From Miltoncostaea sp963823515 (GTDB lineage Bacteria > Actinomycetota > Thermoleophilia > Miltoncostaeales > Miltoncostaeaceae): 64,000 nt of DNA. A program made the position numbers and the translations under genes. This document shows, in pieces, positions 7,863-15,325 of the stretch. The notes under the pieces were generated by a model. It was given only the letters and a program-made list of their open reading frames with translations, did not search any database and was not told the origin of the DNA. How positions within the stretch are numbered: the first letter of the stretch is position 1; each line of letters opens with the position of its first letter. The stretch is taken from NCBI GenBank assembly GCA_963823515.1, contig CAWGMB010000011.1, forward strand, positions 62,001 through 126,000. The letters run 5' to 3'.

Positions 7863-8678
7863 ATGAGCACCGCTTCCCGTACCCCCGGCTCGCGCGTCGG
7901 CCCCGACTACGAGCGCTTCTGCAGCGGCGTCAAGAGCCTCACCGCGATCGACCTGTCGCAGTACCGCCGCGCTCAGATGGAGCGCCGGCTGCGCACCTTC
8001 GCGCGCCGCTCGGGGCACGACGACCTCGACTCCTACCTCGTGATCCTCACGCACGACGACGCCGCGCGCGCCGCGTTCCTCGATCACATGACGATCAACG
8101 TCTCGGAGCTCTTCCGGAATCCCGACCGCTTCGTCGAGCTCGAGAAGGAGTACGTCCCGGCGCTGTTGGCCGACTCCCCCGCGCGCGGCCTGCGCGTCTG
8201 GAGCGCCGGGTGCTCGTACGGGGCGGAGCCCTACACCCTCGGGATCCTCCTCGGGGAGGCCGCTCCGCGCCGGCGCCACGAGCTGGTCGCCACGGACATC
8301 GACGAGACCATCCTCGCCCGTGCCCGCGACGGGATCTTCTCCGAGCAGGATCTCGCCAACGTCTCGCTCGAGCGCCGCGGGACGTGGTTCGAGAAGTTGC
8401 CCGACGGCGGCTGGCGGGCGGTCGAGAAGCTGCGCTCGGCGGTGCGGTTCTCCCGCCTGGACCTGCTCGCCGACCCGTATCCCGCCACCCGCGACCTGAT
8501 CCTCTGCCGCAACGTCGTCATCTACTTCAACGACGACGCCAAGGAGCGCATCTACGAGCGCTTCTTCGAGGCCCTGCGCCCGGGTGGCGTCCTCTTCATC
8601 GGGTTGACCGAGCGGGTGAACGACTCCGGCCGCCTCGGCTGGGAGCGCCCCGGCGCCTTCTTCTACCGGCGCCCATGA
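7863..8678 (+). CDS. cheR: chemotaxis protein methyltransferase CheR
   Basis: A 271-residue SAM-dependent methyltransferase that methylates receptor glutamates. ATG 7863 is preceded by GAGGAG at a good distance; the longer in-frame extension is only the antisense-like overlap with cheB. The N-terminal helical domain (residues 12-90, including QYRRAQMERRLRTFARRSG and MTINVSELFRNPDRF) precedes the Rossmann domain with VWSAGCSYGAEPYTLGILL (SAM motif; GAEPY in place of the common GEEPY) and DLILCRNVVIYFNDDAKERIYERF. No TPR extension or pentapeptide-binding insert stands out. Confidence 0.95.
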   Translation: MSTASRTPGSRVGPDYERFCSGVKSLTAIDLSQYRRAQMERRLRTFARRSGHDDLDSYLVILTHDDAARAAFLDHMTINVSELFRNPDRFVELEKEYVPALLADSPARGLRVWSAGCSYGAEPYTLGILLGEAAPRRRHELVATDIDETILARARDGIFSEQDLANVSLERRGTWFEKLPDGGWRAVEKLRSAVRFSRLDLLADPYPATRDLILCRNVVIYFNDDAKERIYERFFEALRPGGVLFIGLTERVNDSGRLGWERPGAFFYRRP

Positions 8679-8770
8679 GGGGCGGGTCCGCCCGCGATCC
8701 GGGGCGGACGACGCCATGACGATCGCCGGCGGCGCACCCCGTGCGGTCTCGCGGCTCGCCGCGACGCGTC

Positions 8771-8797
8771 TAAAGACACCCCCTGCGACGCCGATAG
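8771..8797 (+). promoter_or_regulatory. sigma-28 (FliA/WhiG)-like promoter of cheA
   Basis: TAAAGACA (8771-8778), exactly 11 nt, then GCCGATAG (8790-8797). This matches the flagellar sigma consensus TAAAGTTT-N11-GCCGATAA at 12 of 16 positions, the best match in the window. It lies about 115 nt before the cheA start in a 230-nt gap. Confidence 0.75.
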
Positions 8798-8911
8798 AGA
8801 AGCCGCGGGACATGGGGGTGTGAGCCTCCGGACCGGGCCGGGATCCGCCTCCGGGCCGTCCCGTCCGCGCCCCCTGTCCGGCCGGTGCGGAATCGAGAGG
8901 AGAACCACCGC

Positions 8912-10960
8912 GTGGACACTTCCGAGTATCTCGGCCTCTTCCTGGACGAGAGCCGGGAGAGCCTTCAGGCCCTCAACGCCTCTCTCCTCGACCTCGAGCG
9001 CGACCCCGCCGACCCGGAGCCGCTCGGCGTCATCTTCCGCGTCGCGCACTCCCTCAAGGGGATGAGCGCGACGATGGGCTTCCAGGCGATGGCCCGCCTC
9101 ACGCACCGCATGGAGGAGGTCCTCGCCGCAATGCGCGACGGCGGGGCCCCCGTGACCCCCGCCATCAGCGACGCCCTCTTCGCCTGCCTCGACACGCTGC
9201 AGGAGATGGTCGATCGCGTGGCCGGGGGCGACGCCCGGGAGGTCGACGCCTCCTCGGTGATGGAGCGTCTCGACGCGGTCGCCAACGTGTCCGCCGGCCC
9301 CGGCGCCCCAGCCCCGGGGCAGGCCGCCGCCACGCCGGCAGCGCCTACCGGCACGACTGCGCTCCGCGACGAGGTGCACATGCTCGTCGGCGACGCCCGC
9401 GAGCACGGCCTGGTCGTCCTCCGCATCCGGGTCGTCTTCGCCGAGGGCTGCCGGCTGGCGGCCGCGCGCGCCGTCATGGTCGCGCGGGCGCTCGAGTCGT
9501 GCGGCGACCTGATCGCGAGCGAGCCCGCCGCCGAGAGCATCCAGGCCGGGGAGGTGGAGGGCGGCGTGTCTCTGTGGATCGCCGCCGAGCGCGGCTGCGA
9601 TGCCGACGACGTCCGCACTCGCGCCCTCGGCGTGAGCGAGGTCGCCTTCTGCGAGGTCGATCAGCTCGACGACCCGGCGGAGCAGACGGCCGAGGTCGCC
9701 CGGCCCGCTCCCCCCGCCGGACGGGCCCCGGCTCCCCCCGCCGAGGGCCGCGCGCCCCGGGCCGCCGCGACGACCGTGCGCGTCGGCACCGACCGCCTCG
9801 ACTCGCTGATGAACCTGATGGGCGAGATGGTGATCCAGCGCACCCGGCTGGCCCGGCTCTGCGATCGGCATGGGCTCGCCGATCTGAGCGACGCGGTGGA
9901 GGACATGACCCGCGTCGCCAACGACCTGCAGACGCTGATCATGCAGGTGCGGATGATGCCGGTGGACGCCGTCTTCATGCGCTTCCCGCGCATGGTCCGC
10001 GACCTGGCGAACGGCCTCGGCAAGCAGGTCGAGCTGGTGATCCGGGGCGAGGAGACCGAGCTCGACCGCACGGTGATCGACGGTCTGGGCGACCCGCTCG
10101 TCCACATGCTGCGCAACGCGGTCGATCACGGGCTGGAGAAGCCCGAGGACCGCGTCGCCGCGGGCAAGGACCCCATCGGGACCCTCAGCCTCTCCGCCCG
10201 GCACGCCGGCAGCAACGTCGTCATCGAGGTCCGCGACGACGGAGCGGGCATGGACCCGGACGCCCTTCGTGCGTCGGTGGTCCGCAAGAACCTGATGGAC
10301 CGGGTCACCGCGGACGCCCTCACCGACGAGGAGGCGCTGCAGCTGGTCTTCATGCCGGGCTTCTCGACCGCCCAGGTCACCACCGACGTCTCCGGCCGCG
10401 GAGTGGGCATGGACGCGGTGCGCACCGCCATCACGGAGCTCAGCGGCGACGTCTCGATCTCGAGCACGCCGGGCGAGGGCAGCACCTTCACCATCCGGCT
10501 CCCCCTCACCCTCGCGATCATCCAGGCCCTGCTGGTCGGTACCGCCGGCGGCGAGGACGAGCCCGGCCAGGTCTGGGCCGTCCCGCTCGAGGCCATCGAG
10601 GAGACGGTCATCGTCGCGCCGGAGCACGCATCGCCGGTCGGTGGACGGCCGTGCGTCGTCCTGCGGGACGGCCTCGTGCCACTCGTCCGGCTGAGGGATC
10701 ACCTCCATCCGGGGCGAGGCCCCGGCATCCGGGACACGGACGGCCCCATCACGGTGGTGGTGGTCCACGCCGGATCGTCGCGCATCGGCCTGGTGGTCGA
10801 TGATCTCGTCGGAAAGCAGGACATCGTGATCAAGCACCTGCCCGGCTTCCTCGGGGACGTCCCGGGCGTCGCCGGAGCCACGATCCTCGGAGACGGCTCG
10901 GTCGCGCTCATCCTGGACGTGGCCGCCCTGTCGGCGGGCCCCGCGAAGGTCATGGCGTGA
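8912..10960 (+). CDS. cheA: chemotaxis histidine kinase CheA
   Basis: A 682-residue CheA. GTG 8912 is chosen because GAGAGGAG stands 9 nt upstream and the HPt domain starts there. Domains: HPt, residues 1-110, with phospho-acceptor His46 in VAHSLKGMSATMGF; a less conserved region, about 145-260, in the place of the P2 response-regulator-binding domain; a Pro/Ala linker; dimerisation from about 289 (VRVGTDRLDSLMNLMGEMVIQR); ATPase with the N-box LVHMLRNAVDHGLE (about 396), DDGAGMD (about 440) and GRGVGMDAV (about 495); C-terminal CheW-like coupling domain from about 530. All kinase motifs are intact. It has its own sigma-28-like promoter and overlaps cheD by 4 nt. Confidence 0.95.
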   Translation: MDTSEYLGLFLDESRESLQALNASLLDLERDPADPEPLGVIFRVAHSLKGMSATMGFQAMARLTHRMEEVLAAMRDGGAPVTPAISDALFACLDTLQEMVDRVAGGDAREVDASSVMERLDAVANVSAGPGAPAPGQAAATPAAPTGTTALRDEVHMLVGDAREHGLVVLRIRVVFAEGCRLAAARAVMVARALESCGDLIASEPAAESIQAGEVEGGVSLWIAAERGCDADDVRTRALGVSEVAFCEVDQLDDPAEQTAEVARPAPPAGRAPAPPAEGRAPRAAATTVRVGTDRLDSLMNLMGEMVIQRTRLARLCDRHGLADLSDAVEDMTRVANDLQTLIMQVRMMPVDAVFMRFPRMVRDLANGLGKQVELVIRGEETELDRTVIDGLGDPLVHMLRNAVDHGLEKPEDRVAAGKDPIGTLSLSARHAGSNVVIEVRDDGAGMDPDALRASVVRKNLMDRVTADALTDEEALQLVFMPGFSTAQVTTDVSGRGVGMDAVRTAITELSGDVSISSTPGEGSTFTIRLPLTLAIIQALLVGTAGGEDEPGQVWAVPLEAIEETVIVAPEHASPVGGRPCVVLRDGLVPLVRLRDHLHPGRGPGIRDTDGPITVVVVHAGSSRIGLVVDDLVGKQDIVIKHLPGFLGDVPGVAGATILGDGSVALILDVAALSAGPAKVMA

Positions 10961-11463
10961 GCACCGCGGTCGCCGGCCCGTCGAGGGGGCCGACCGTGAG
11001 CATCGGCCAGATCGCCGCGAGCGCCGAATGCGAGACCGTGATCTCCGCGCTCGGCCTCGGGTCGTGCATCGGGGTGGTGCTCGCCGACCCGCGAGCCCGC
11101 GTGGCGGGCATGGCGCACGTCATGCTGCCCCAGTCGGCCGCCACCTCGACGGGACCTCCGGGCAAGTTCGCCGACACAGCGGTCCCGGCGCTTCTCGACT
11201 CCCTCCTCGAGCTCGGGGCCGACCCCGCGCGGCTGGTCGCCAAGATCGCCGGAGGAGCGCAGATGTTCGGCGCCGGCTCGGGCGGCAACGCCTTCAACAT
11301 CGGCGAGCGCAACGCCGATGCGGTCCGGGCCGCGCTGCGTGCCGCCGGCATCCGCGTGCGCGCCGCCGACGTGGGCGGCAACTCCGGGCGGACGATGCAG
11401 GTCACGGTGGGCTCGGGGGCGGTCACCGTCCGCACCGTCGGAGGGGACCCCGTCGAGCTTTGA
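10957..11463 (+). CDS. cheD: chemoreceptor glutamine deamidase CheD
   Basis: A 168-residue deamidase acting on receptor glutamines; in Bacillus and Thermotoga it also partners CheC. The catalytic Cys37 (GLGSCIGVVL) and His54 (AHVML) are in place, matching the known Cys27/His44 pair of T. maritima CheD, and GGAQMF is the usual third motif. GTG 10957 overlaps the cheA stop (GTGA), so translation is coupled. About 12 extra N-terminal residues precede the conserved core. No cheC is adjacent. Confidence 0.93.
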   Translation: MSTAVAGPSRGPTVSIGQIAASAECETVISALGLGSCIGVVLADPRARVAGMAHVMLPQSAATSTGPPGKFADTAVPALLDSLLELGADPARLVAKIAGGAQMFGAGSGGNAFNIGERNADAVRAALRAAGIRVRAADVGGNSGRTMQVTVGSGAVTVRTVGGDPVEL

Positions 11464-11486
11464 GCGGCCCCCTCGACGGCGACCCA

Positions 11487-11513
11487 TCAAGAGCGGCCCG
11501 GGGATGCCGATAT
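11487..11513 (+). promoter_or_regulatory. sigma-28-like promoter of cheY copy 2
   Basis: TCAAGAGC (11487-11494), 11 nt, GCCGATAT (11506-11513). The -35-like TCAAG lies outside the duplicated block, so its reappearance at the same spacing in front of both copies is independent support. Confidence 0.6.
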
Positions 11514-11914
11514 CGCCAGAGCCTGCCACTACACGGACTCGCCGAGGATTCCGCATGCCGAGTGTGTTGATCGCCGATGACGCCGCGTTCATGCGGATGA
11601 TGATCAAGAACATCCTGACCGACGCCGGCTACGAGATCGTCGGCGAGGCCGAGAACGGGACGGTCGCGGTGAGCAAGTACCGCGAGCTCAAGCCCGACCT
11701 GACCACGATGGACATCACGATGCCCGAGATGGACGGCCTGGCCGCGCTCAAGGAGATCCGCGACCAGGACCCGGAGGCGCGCGTGGTGATGTGCTCGGCG
11801 ATGGGCCAGCAGTCGATGGTGATCGAATCGATCCAGGCCGGGGCGCGCGACTTCATCGTCAAGCCCTTCCAGCCCGAGCGCGTGCTCGAGGCCGTCCAGA
11901 AGGCCCTGGCCTAG
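11503..11914 (+). repeat. 412-bp direct repeat, copy 2 (cheY and leader)
   Basis: Identical to 6295-6706 over its full length; the offset is 5208 bp. It ends at the TAG stop of cheY copy 2. Confidence 0.95.
11555..11914 (+). CDS. cheY: chemotaxis response regulator CheY, copy 2
   Basis: Identical in DNA and protein to copy 1, including the 41-nt leader, so it carries the same phospho-acceptor Asp53 and switch residues. It closes the chemotaxis locus 92 nt after cheD, with its own promoter. The absence of even synonymous changes points to a recent duplication, gene conversion between the copies, or an assembly artefact. Confidence 0.92.
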   Translation: MPSVLIADDAAFMRMMIKNILTDAGYEIVGEAENGTVAVSKYRELKPDLTTMDITMPEMDGLAALKEIRDQDPEARVVMCSAMGQQSMVIESIQAGARDFIVKPFQPERVLEAVQKALA

Positions 11915-11929
11915 CTCCGCAACGCGGAG
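11915..11929 (+). terminator. short hairpin directly after cheY copy 2
   Basis: CTCCGC and GCGGAG around an AAC loop start at the first base after the stop codon. The stem is only 6 bp, but the location suits a terminator. Confidence 0.4.
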
Positions 11930-12025
11930 GTTCCCGCCGCGCCGGCGCCGGCCGGAGGGTGCGCTCGGCGGGTCGGTGCGCTTACAGAGGGGCCTCGACG
12001 CCAACCGCGAGAATCGAGGCCCGCC

Positions 12026-12267
12026 ATGTGCCGCAACATCCGCACGCTCCACGACTTCGAGCCGCCGGCCGAGGACGAGGTGCACGCCGCGGCGCTGCAG
12101 TACGTGCGCAAGATCAGCGGCTCCCCAAGCCCTGACGCGCCGTCGAGGCTGTCGCGGCGGCGGCCCGCCAGCTCCTCGGCGAGCTGACCACAGCCGCGCC
12201 CCCCAAGTACCGCCACATCGAGATCGCCACGGCCCGAGACCGATACCAGCGCCGCCAGGCCGCGTAG
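12026..12267 (+). pseudogene. frameshifted DUF2277 gene
   Basis: The start MCRNIRTLHDFEPPAEDEVHAAALQYVRKISG is the well-conserved N-terminus of DUF2277 (about 85-90 residues). Past about 12130 the frame becomes nonsense, while the next frame gives AVEAVAAAARQLLGELTTAAPP and runs to TAG 12265. A single-base deletion near 12125 would restore SPKP, but an in-frame TGA then follows and several residues of the usual KPS-x-N segment are missing. Frameshift plus small deletion therefore. The family function is unknown. Confidence 0.7.
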
Positions 12268-12304
12268 CGGGCGCCCGGGGGGCGACCCCCGCCCCCGCCG
12301 CGGT

Positions 12305-12542
12305 CGAGTTCCACTGCATCACGATCCTCGGCGTCCAGACCACCGACACCCGCGTCGCGATCCACTCGATCGTCGGCTCGTGCGTCTACGGCGTGCTGGC
12401 GGCCGAGCTGCTCGTGGTGCGCAACCACGACTTCCCCGGGTGGCTGCTGCCGGTGGCCGGCGGCACCCCCTTCTCGGCGCCGGCCGTGATGTGACTCACC
12501 TCGAGTCTGTGGTACTTCACCGAAGTGCGGTTCGGCTTCTGA
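12305..12542 (+). pseudogene. 5'-truncated DUF6529-like membrane protein with a nonsense codon
   Basis: The frame reads FHCITILGVQTTDTRVAIHS, GSCVYGVLAAELLVVRNH, LPGW-type loop (FPGWLLPVAGG), then a TGA at 12492-12494, and immediately afterwards LTSSLWYFTEVRFGF to a TGA at 12540. The last block is the expected C-terminus of this actinobacterial membrane family, where the interrupted position is normally Trp, so TGG has become TGA. The N-terminal half is missing. The family assignment is from memory of conserved motifs. Confidence 0.6.
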
Positions 12543-12581
12543 CACTCTTGCGTCTCGCGCGGGGGCCGAGGGAGGAGGACC

Positions 12582-13481
12582 ATGACCGGCAGTGCATCCG
12601 ACCAGCGGCCGGCGGTGGCCGTGCTCGGCCTCGGGATCATGGGCGGCCGGATCGCGGCGCGGCTGATCGACGCCGGCATCGCGGTCACGGTCTGGAACCG
12701 CGACCCGGCCAAGGCGGTCGCGCTGGGCGACCGCGGCGCCGCGGTCGCCGTCGACCCGGTCGCGGCGGCCGCCGGGTGCCCGGTCGTGGTGATGATGCTC
12801 GCCGACGGACCGGCCTCGGAGGAGGTCCTCTGGGCCACGGGCCTCGGCGTGTCCCTCGCGCCCGGGACGATCGTGGTCGACATGGCCTCGATCCCGGCCC
12901 CCTCGGCGCGCGCGCACGCGCGGCGGCTGGCGGAGCGCGGCGTCGCCTATCTCGACGCACCGGTGTCCGGCGGCGCGCGCGGCGCCCAGGAGGGCTCGCT
13001 GACGATCATGGTCGGTGGCGACCGGGCGACCCACGAATCGCTGACCTGGCTGTTCGCACCCCTCGGGCGCTCGACGCACATCGGCCCCTCGGGCGCCGGG
13101 CAGGTGGCCAAGACCGCCAACCAGCTGATCGTCGGGGTCACGATCGGGGCGGTCGCCGAGGCGCTGCTGCTCGCCGAGTCGGCGGGGGCCGAGCCGGCGG
13201 CGGTTCGGGAGGCTCTCCTGGGAGGTTTCGCCGACAGCCGCATCCTGCGCGAGCACGGCGAGCGGATGCTCTCGGGCGAGTTCTCTCCGGGCGCCCGGGT
13301 CGCCACCCAGCTGAAGGACCTGCGGACCGTCGCGGCGCTGGCCGGGGAGGCGGGCGTGAGCCTGCCACTCGCCGAGTGCGTCACCGAGCTCTACGCGAGC
13401 CTCAACGACCAGATCGGTGCCGACCTCGACCACTCGGCGCTGATCCTGGAGCTCCGGCGGCGCATCGGGCCGGTCGCGTGA
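12582..13481 (+). CDS. 2-hydroxy-3-oxopropionate (tartronate semialdehyde) reductase / 3-hydroxyisobutyrate dehydrogenase family
   Basis: A 299-residue beta-hydroxyacid dehydrogenase. Rossmann motif VLGLGIMGGRIAARL near residue 13, substrate-binding DAPVSGGARGAQEGSLTIMVGG near 124, catalytic Lys in GAGQVAKTANQL near 172, and KDLRTVAALA near 247. ATG 12582 is preceded by GGGAGGAGG. The next gene is a hydroxypyruvate-isomerase-like protein overlapping by 4 nt, which is the gcl-hyi-glxR arrangement of glyoxylate use, so tartronate semialdehyde reduction to D-glycerate is the likely role. No glyoxylate carboligase is in the window. 3-hydroxyisobutyrate oxidation is the alternative. Confidence 0.85.
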   Translation: MTGSASDQRPAVAVLGLGIMGGRIAARLIDAGIAVTVWNRDPAKAVALGDRGAAVAVDPVAAAAGCPVVVMMLADGPASEEVLWATGLGVSLAPGTIVVDMASIPAPSARAHARRLAERGVAYLDAPVSGGARGAQEGSLTIMVGGDRATHESLTWLFAPLGRSTHIGPSGAGQVAKTANQLIVGVTIGAVAEALLLAESAGAEPAAVREALLGGFADSRILREHGERMLSGEFSPGARVATQLKDLRTVAALAGEAGVSLPLAECVTELYASLNDQIGADLDHSALILELRRRIGPVA

Positions 13482-14263
13482 TCCGCCTCTCGGCGCACCT
13501 CGGCACGCTCTTCGGCGAGCTGGACCCGCTCGCGCGCCCCGCCGCGGCCCGGGCGGCGGGCTTCGCGGAGGTCGAGACCTGGTGGCCACCCGCACCGGCG
13601 GCCGACGACTGGATCGAGGCCGTGCGCGCTGCGGGCGCGCGCGCGGTGCTCGTGAACGCCGACGGGGGCGACCTCGCCGCCGGCGAGCGCGGGTACTGCA
13701 ACGTGCCCGGGCGCGAGGAGGACGTCGTCGCGGCGGTCGCCGAGGCGGCCCGCGTGGCGGTCGCCTGCGGCGGGGACGCGGTCAACCTCCTCGTGGGCCG
13801 GCTCGAGGGTGAGCGGCCCGCGGCCGCTCAGCGCGCGCTGGCGGCCGAGGTGGTGCGTGCAGCCGCCGGCGAGGCCGCCCGGCGAGGGGCGCGGATCGTA
13901 GTGGAGCACCTCAACGCCCTCGACGTGGACGGCCCCCTGCTGCCGACCCCCGCCGAGGCGGCCGCCTTCGTGCAAGCGGTCGACCACGACGCGGTGCGGC
14001 TGCTCTACGACGCCTACCACGCGGCGCGGGCCGGGCTGGACCCCGTCGCCGAGGTCGACCGGGTGGCCGACCTGATCGGGCACGTGCAGTACGCCGACAG
14101 CCCCGGGCGGGGGGCGCCCGGGACCGGGGGGGTCAACCTCTGGGCCCTGGCCGAGCGACTGGAGGCCCGCGGGTATGCGGGGCCGATCGGCCTGGAGTTC
14201 GTCCCGGCCGGGTCGTCGGCCGACGCGCTCGCCGCGATCCGCCGCGCCGAGGGCGGCGCGTGA
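13478..14263 (+). CDS. hydroxypyruvate isomerase-like TIM-barrel protein
   Basis: A 261-residue xylose-isomerase-like TIM barrel. GTG 13478 overlaps the upstream stop (GTGA). Recognisable blocks are IRLSAHLGTLFGE at the start, GFAEVETWWP, then NLLVGR, VEHLNALDVDG (metal Glu), RLLYDAYHAARAG (Asp and His), GHVQYADSPGRGAPGTGGVN and IGLEFVPAGSS (metal Glu). These match hydroxypyruvate isomerase. With the upstream reductase it would convert hydroxypyruvate to tartronate semialdehyde and then glycerate. Substrate assignment rests on this pairing. Confidence 0.8.
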   Translation: MIRLSAHLGTLFGELDPLARPAAARAAGFAEVETWWPPAPAADDWIEAVRAAGARAVLVNADGGDLAAGERGYCNVPGREEDVVAAVAEAARVAVACGGDAVNLLVGRLEGERPAAAQRALAAEVVRAAAGEAARRGARIVVEHLNALDVDGPLLPTPAEAAAFVQAVDHDAVRLLYDAYHAARAGLDPVAEVDRVADLIGHVQYADSPGRGAPGTGGVNLWALAERLEARGYAGPIGLEFVPAGSSADALAAIRRAEGGA

Positions 14264-15303
14264 GCAGGGAGCGGATCCGCCTGATCGCGGTCATCGCGGC
14301 GACGGCGCTCGGCGTCATCGCCACGGCGATCACGCTCTTCCAGGACGACGGACCCTCCTCACCGGCCCCCACGGCACCCGGAACGGTGACCGCGCCGGCC
14401 TCCACGGCGACCGCGCCCTCGACGGTGACCGCACCGCCCTCGACGGACGCCCTGCCGCCGGAGCCGCCGCCGGTGGCCTCCTGGGGCGACTTCCCCGGCG
14501 CCCCCGTCGACCTCGCGGCGCCGCCGGGGGGCTCCGAGGAGGTCGTGAGCGAGGAGGGCCGGCCCGTGCTGGCCGTGCGCCGCGCCGACGGGACGCTGCT
14601 CGCGGAGGCCGCCCTCGACGAGTCGGGCACGGTGCTGGACGCCCGCTACTTCGACCGCTCCGGAGAGCTGACCCTGGTCGTCGCGGGCCTGCGCACGGTG
14701 GCCGGGGGCGCCGCCACGGGCGGTGCGCGAGTGCGCTGCGGATCGTCGGCGAGCGCCCGCGGCGGCTTCCGCTGGACGCGGTTCCCGATCCGCTGGCGCC
14801 TCGCACGAGCCCGCACGCCGGCCGGACTGAGCCGCTCGCGCGCGCTGAGAGCCGTACGCGAGGCCCGCGGCACCTGGAACGCCAACCGCACGCATTGCCG
14901 GAGCATCCCCGACCGCTCGAAGGTCCGGTTCGCCTACGTCGGCGCGACCGGGCGGTCGGCGGGGCGGGACGGAGTGAACGTGGTCGAGTTCGGCGACGTC
15001 GCCCGGCTCGGCGGCGCCTGCGCCGGCACCGTGGCCTGCACGCTCACCTGGATCTCCGGCGGCCGCGCGATCGAGTCGGACACCCTCATCCGCCGCAACC
15101 GCCCCAACGGCTACTTCACCGGCTCGGGACGCCGGCGGGGGCTCGACCTGCGCAGCGTGATGGTCCACGAGAGCGGTCACACGCTCGGCTTCAGCCACGT
15201 GTCCAACCGCAGCGTCGTGATGTTCCCGCGCATCTCCGAGAGGACGGTCGGGGGACGCATCCTGGGCCGCGGCGACGCCCTGGTGAGCAACCGGACCTAC
15301 TGA
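14260..15303 (+). CDS. matrixin-like zinc metalloprotease, membrane-anchored or secreted
   Basis: A 347-residue protein with an N-terminal hydrophobic anchor (residues 6-26), a long Thr/Pro/Ala-rich linker (about 30-75), a small beta domain, and a C-terminal protease domain. VMVHESGHTLGFSH (about residues 305-318) is the metzincin HExxHxxGxxH zinc motif, followed by SVVMFPRI, a Met-turn-like segment. The domain also contains RGTWNANRTHC, suggesting a disulfide with the later Cys pair (GGACAGTVAC). It should act outside the membrane on peptides or cell-wall proteins. GTG 14260 overlaps the isomerase stop, yet a shared role is not obvious. Confidence 0.75.
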   Translation: MSRERIRLIAVIAATALGVIATAITLFQDDGPSSPAPTAPGTVTAPASTATAPSTVTAPPSTDALPPEPPPVASWGDFPGAPVDLAAPPGGSEEVVSEEGRPVLAVRRADGTLLAEAALDESGTVLDARYFDRSGELTLVVAGLRTVAGGAATGGARVRCGSSASARGGFRWTRFPIRWRLARARTPAGLSRSRALRAVREARGTWNANRTHCRSIPDRSKVRFAYVGATGRSAGRDGVNVVEFGDVARLGGACAGTVACTLTWISGGRAIESDTLIRRNRPNGYFTGSGRRRGLDLRSVMVHESGHTLGFSHVSNRSVVMFPRISERTVGGRILGRGDALVSNRTY

Positions 15304-15321
15304 CCGGGGCGGTGGCCCCGG
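15304..15321. terminator. hairpin between convergent protease and zwf genes
   Basis: CCGGGGC and GCCCCGG form a perfect 7-bp stem around a GGTG tetraloop, starting at the first base after the protease stop and 5 nt before the end of the leftward zwf gene. A bidirectional terminator is the natural reading. Confidence 0.55.
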
Positions 15322-15325
15322 CGCG

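Noticed and set aside
8663..10837. A 724-residue open frame on the minus strand
   Set aside because: Antisense to cheA, His/Asp/Gly-rich without homology.
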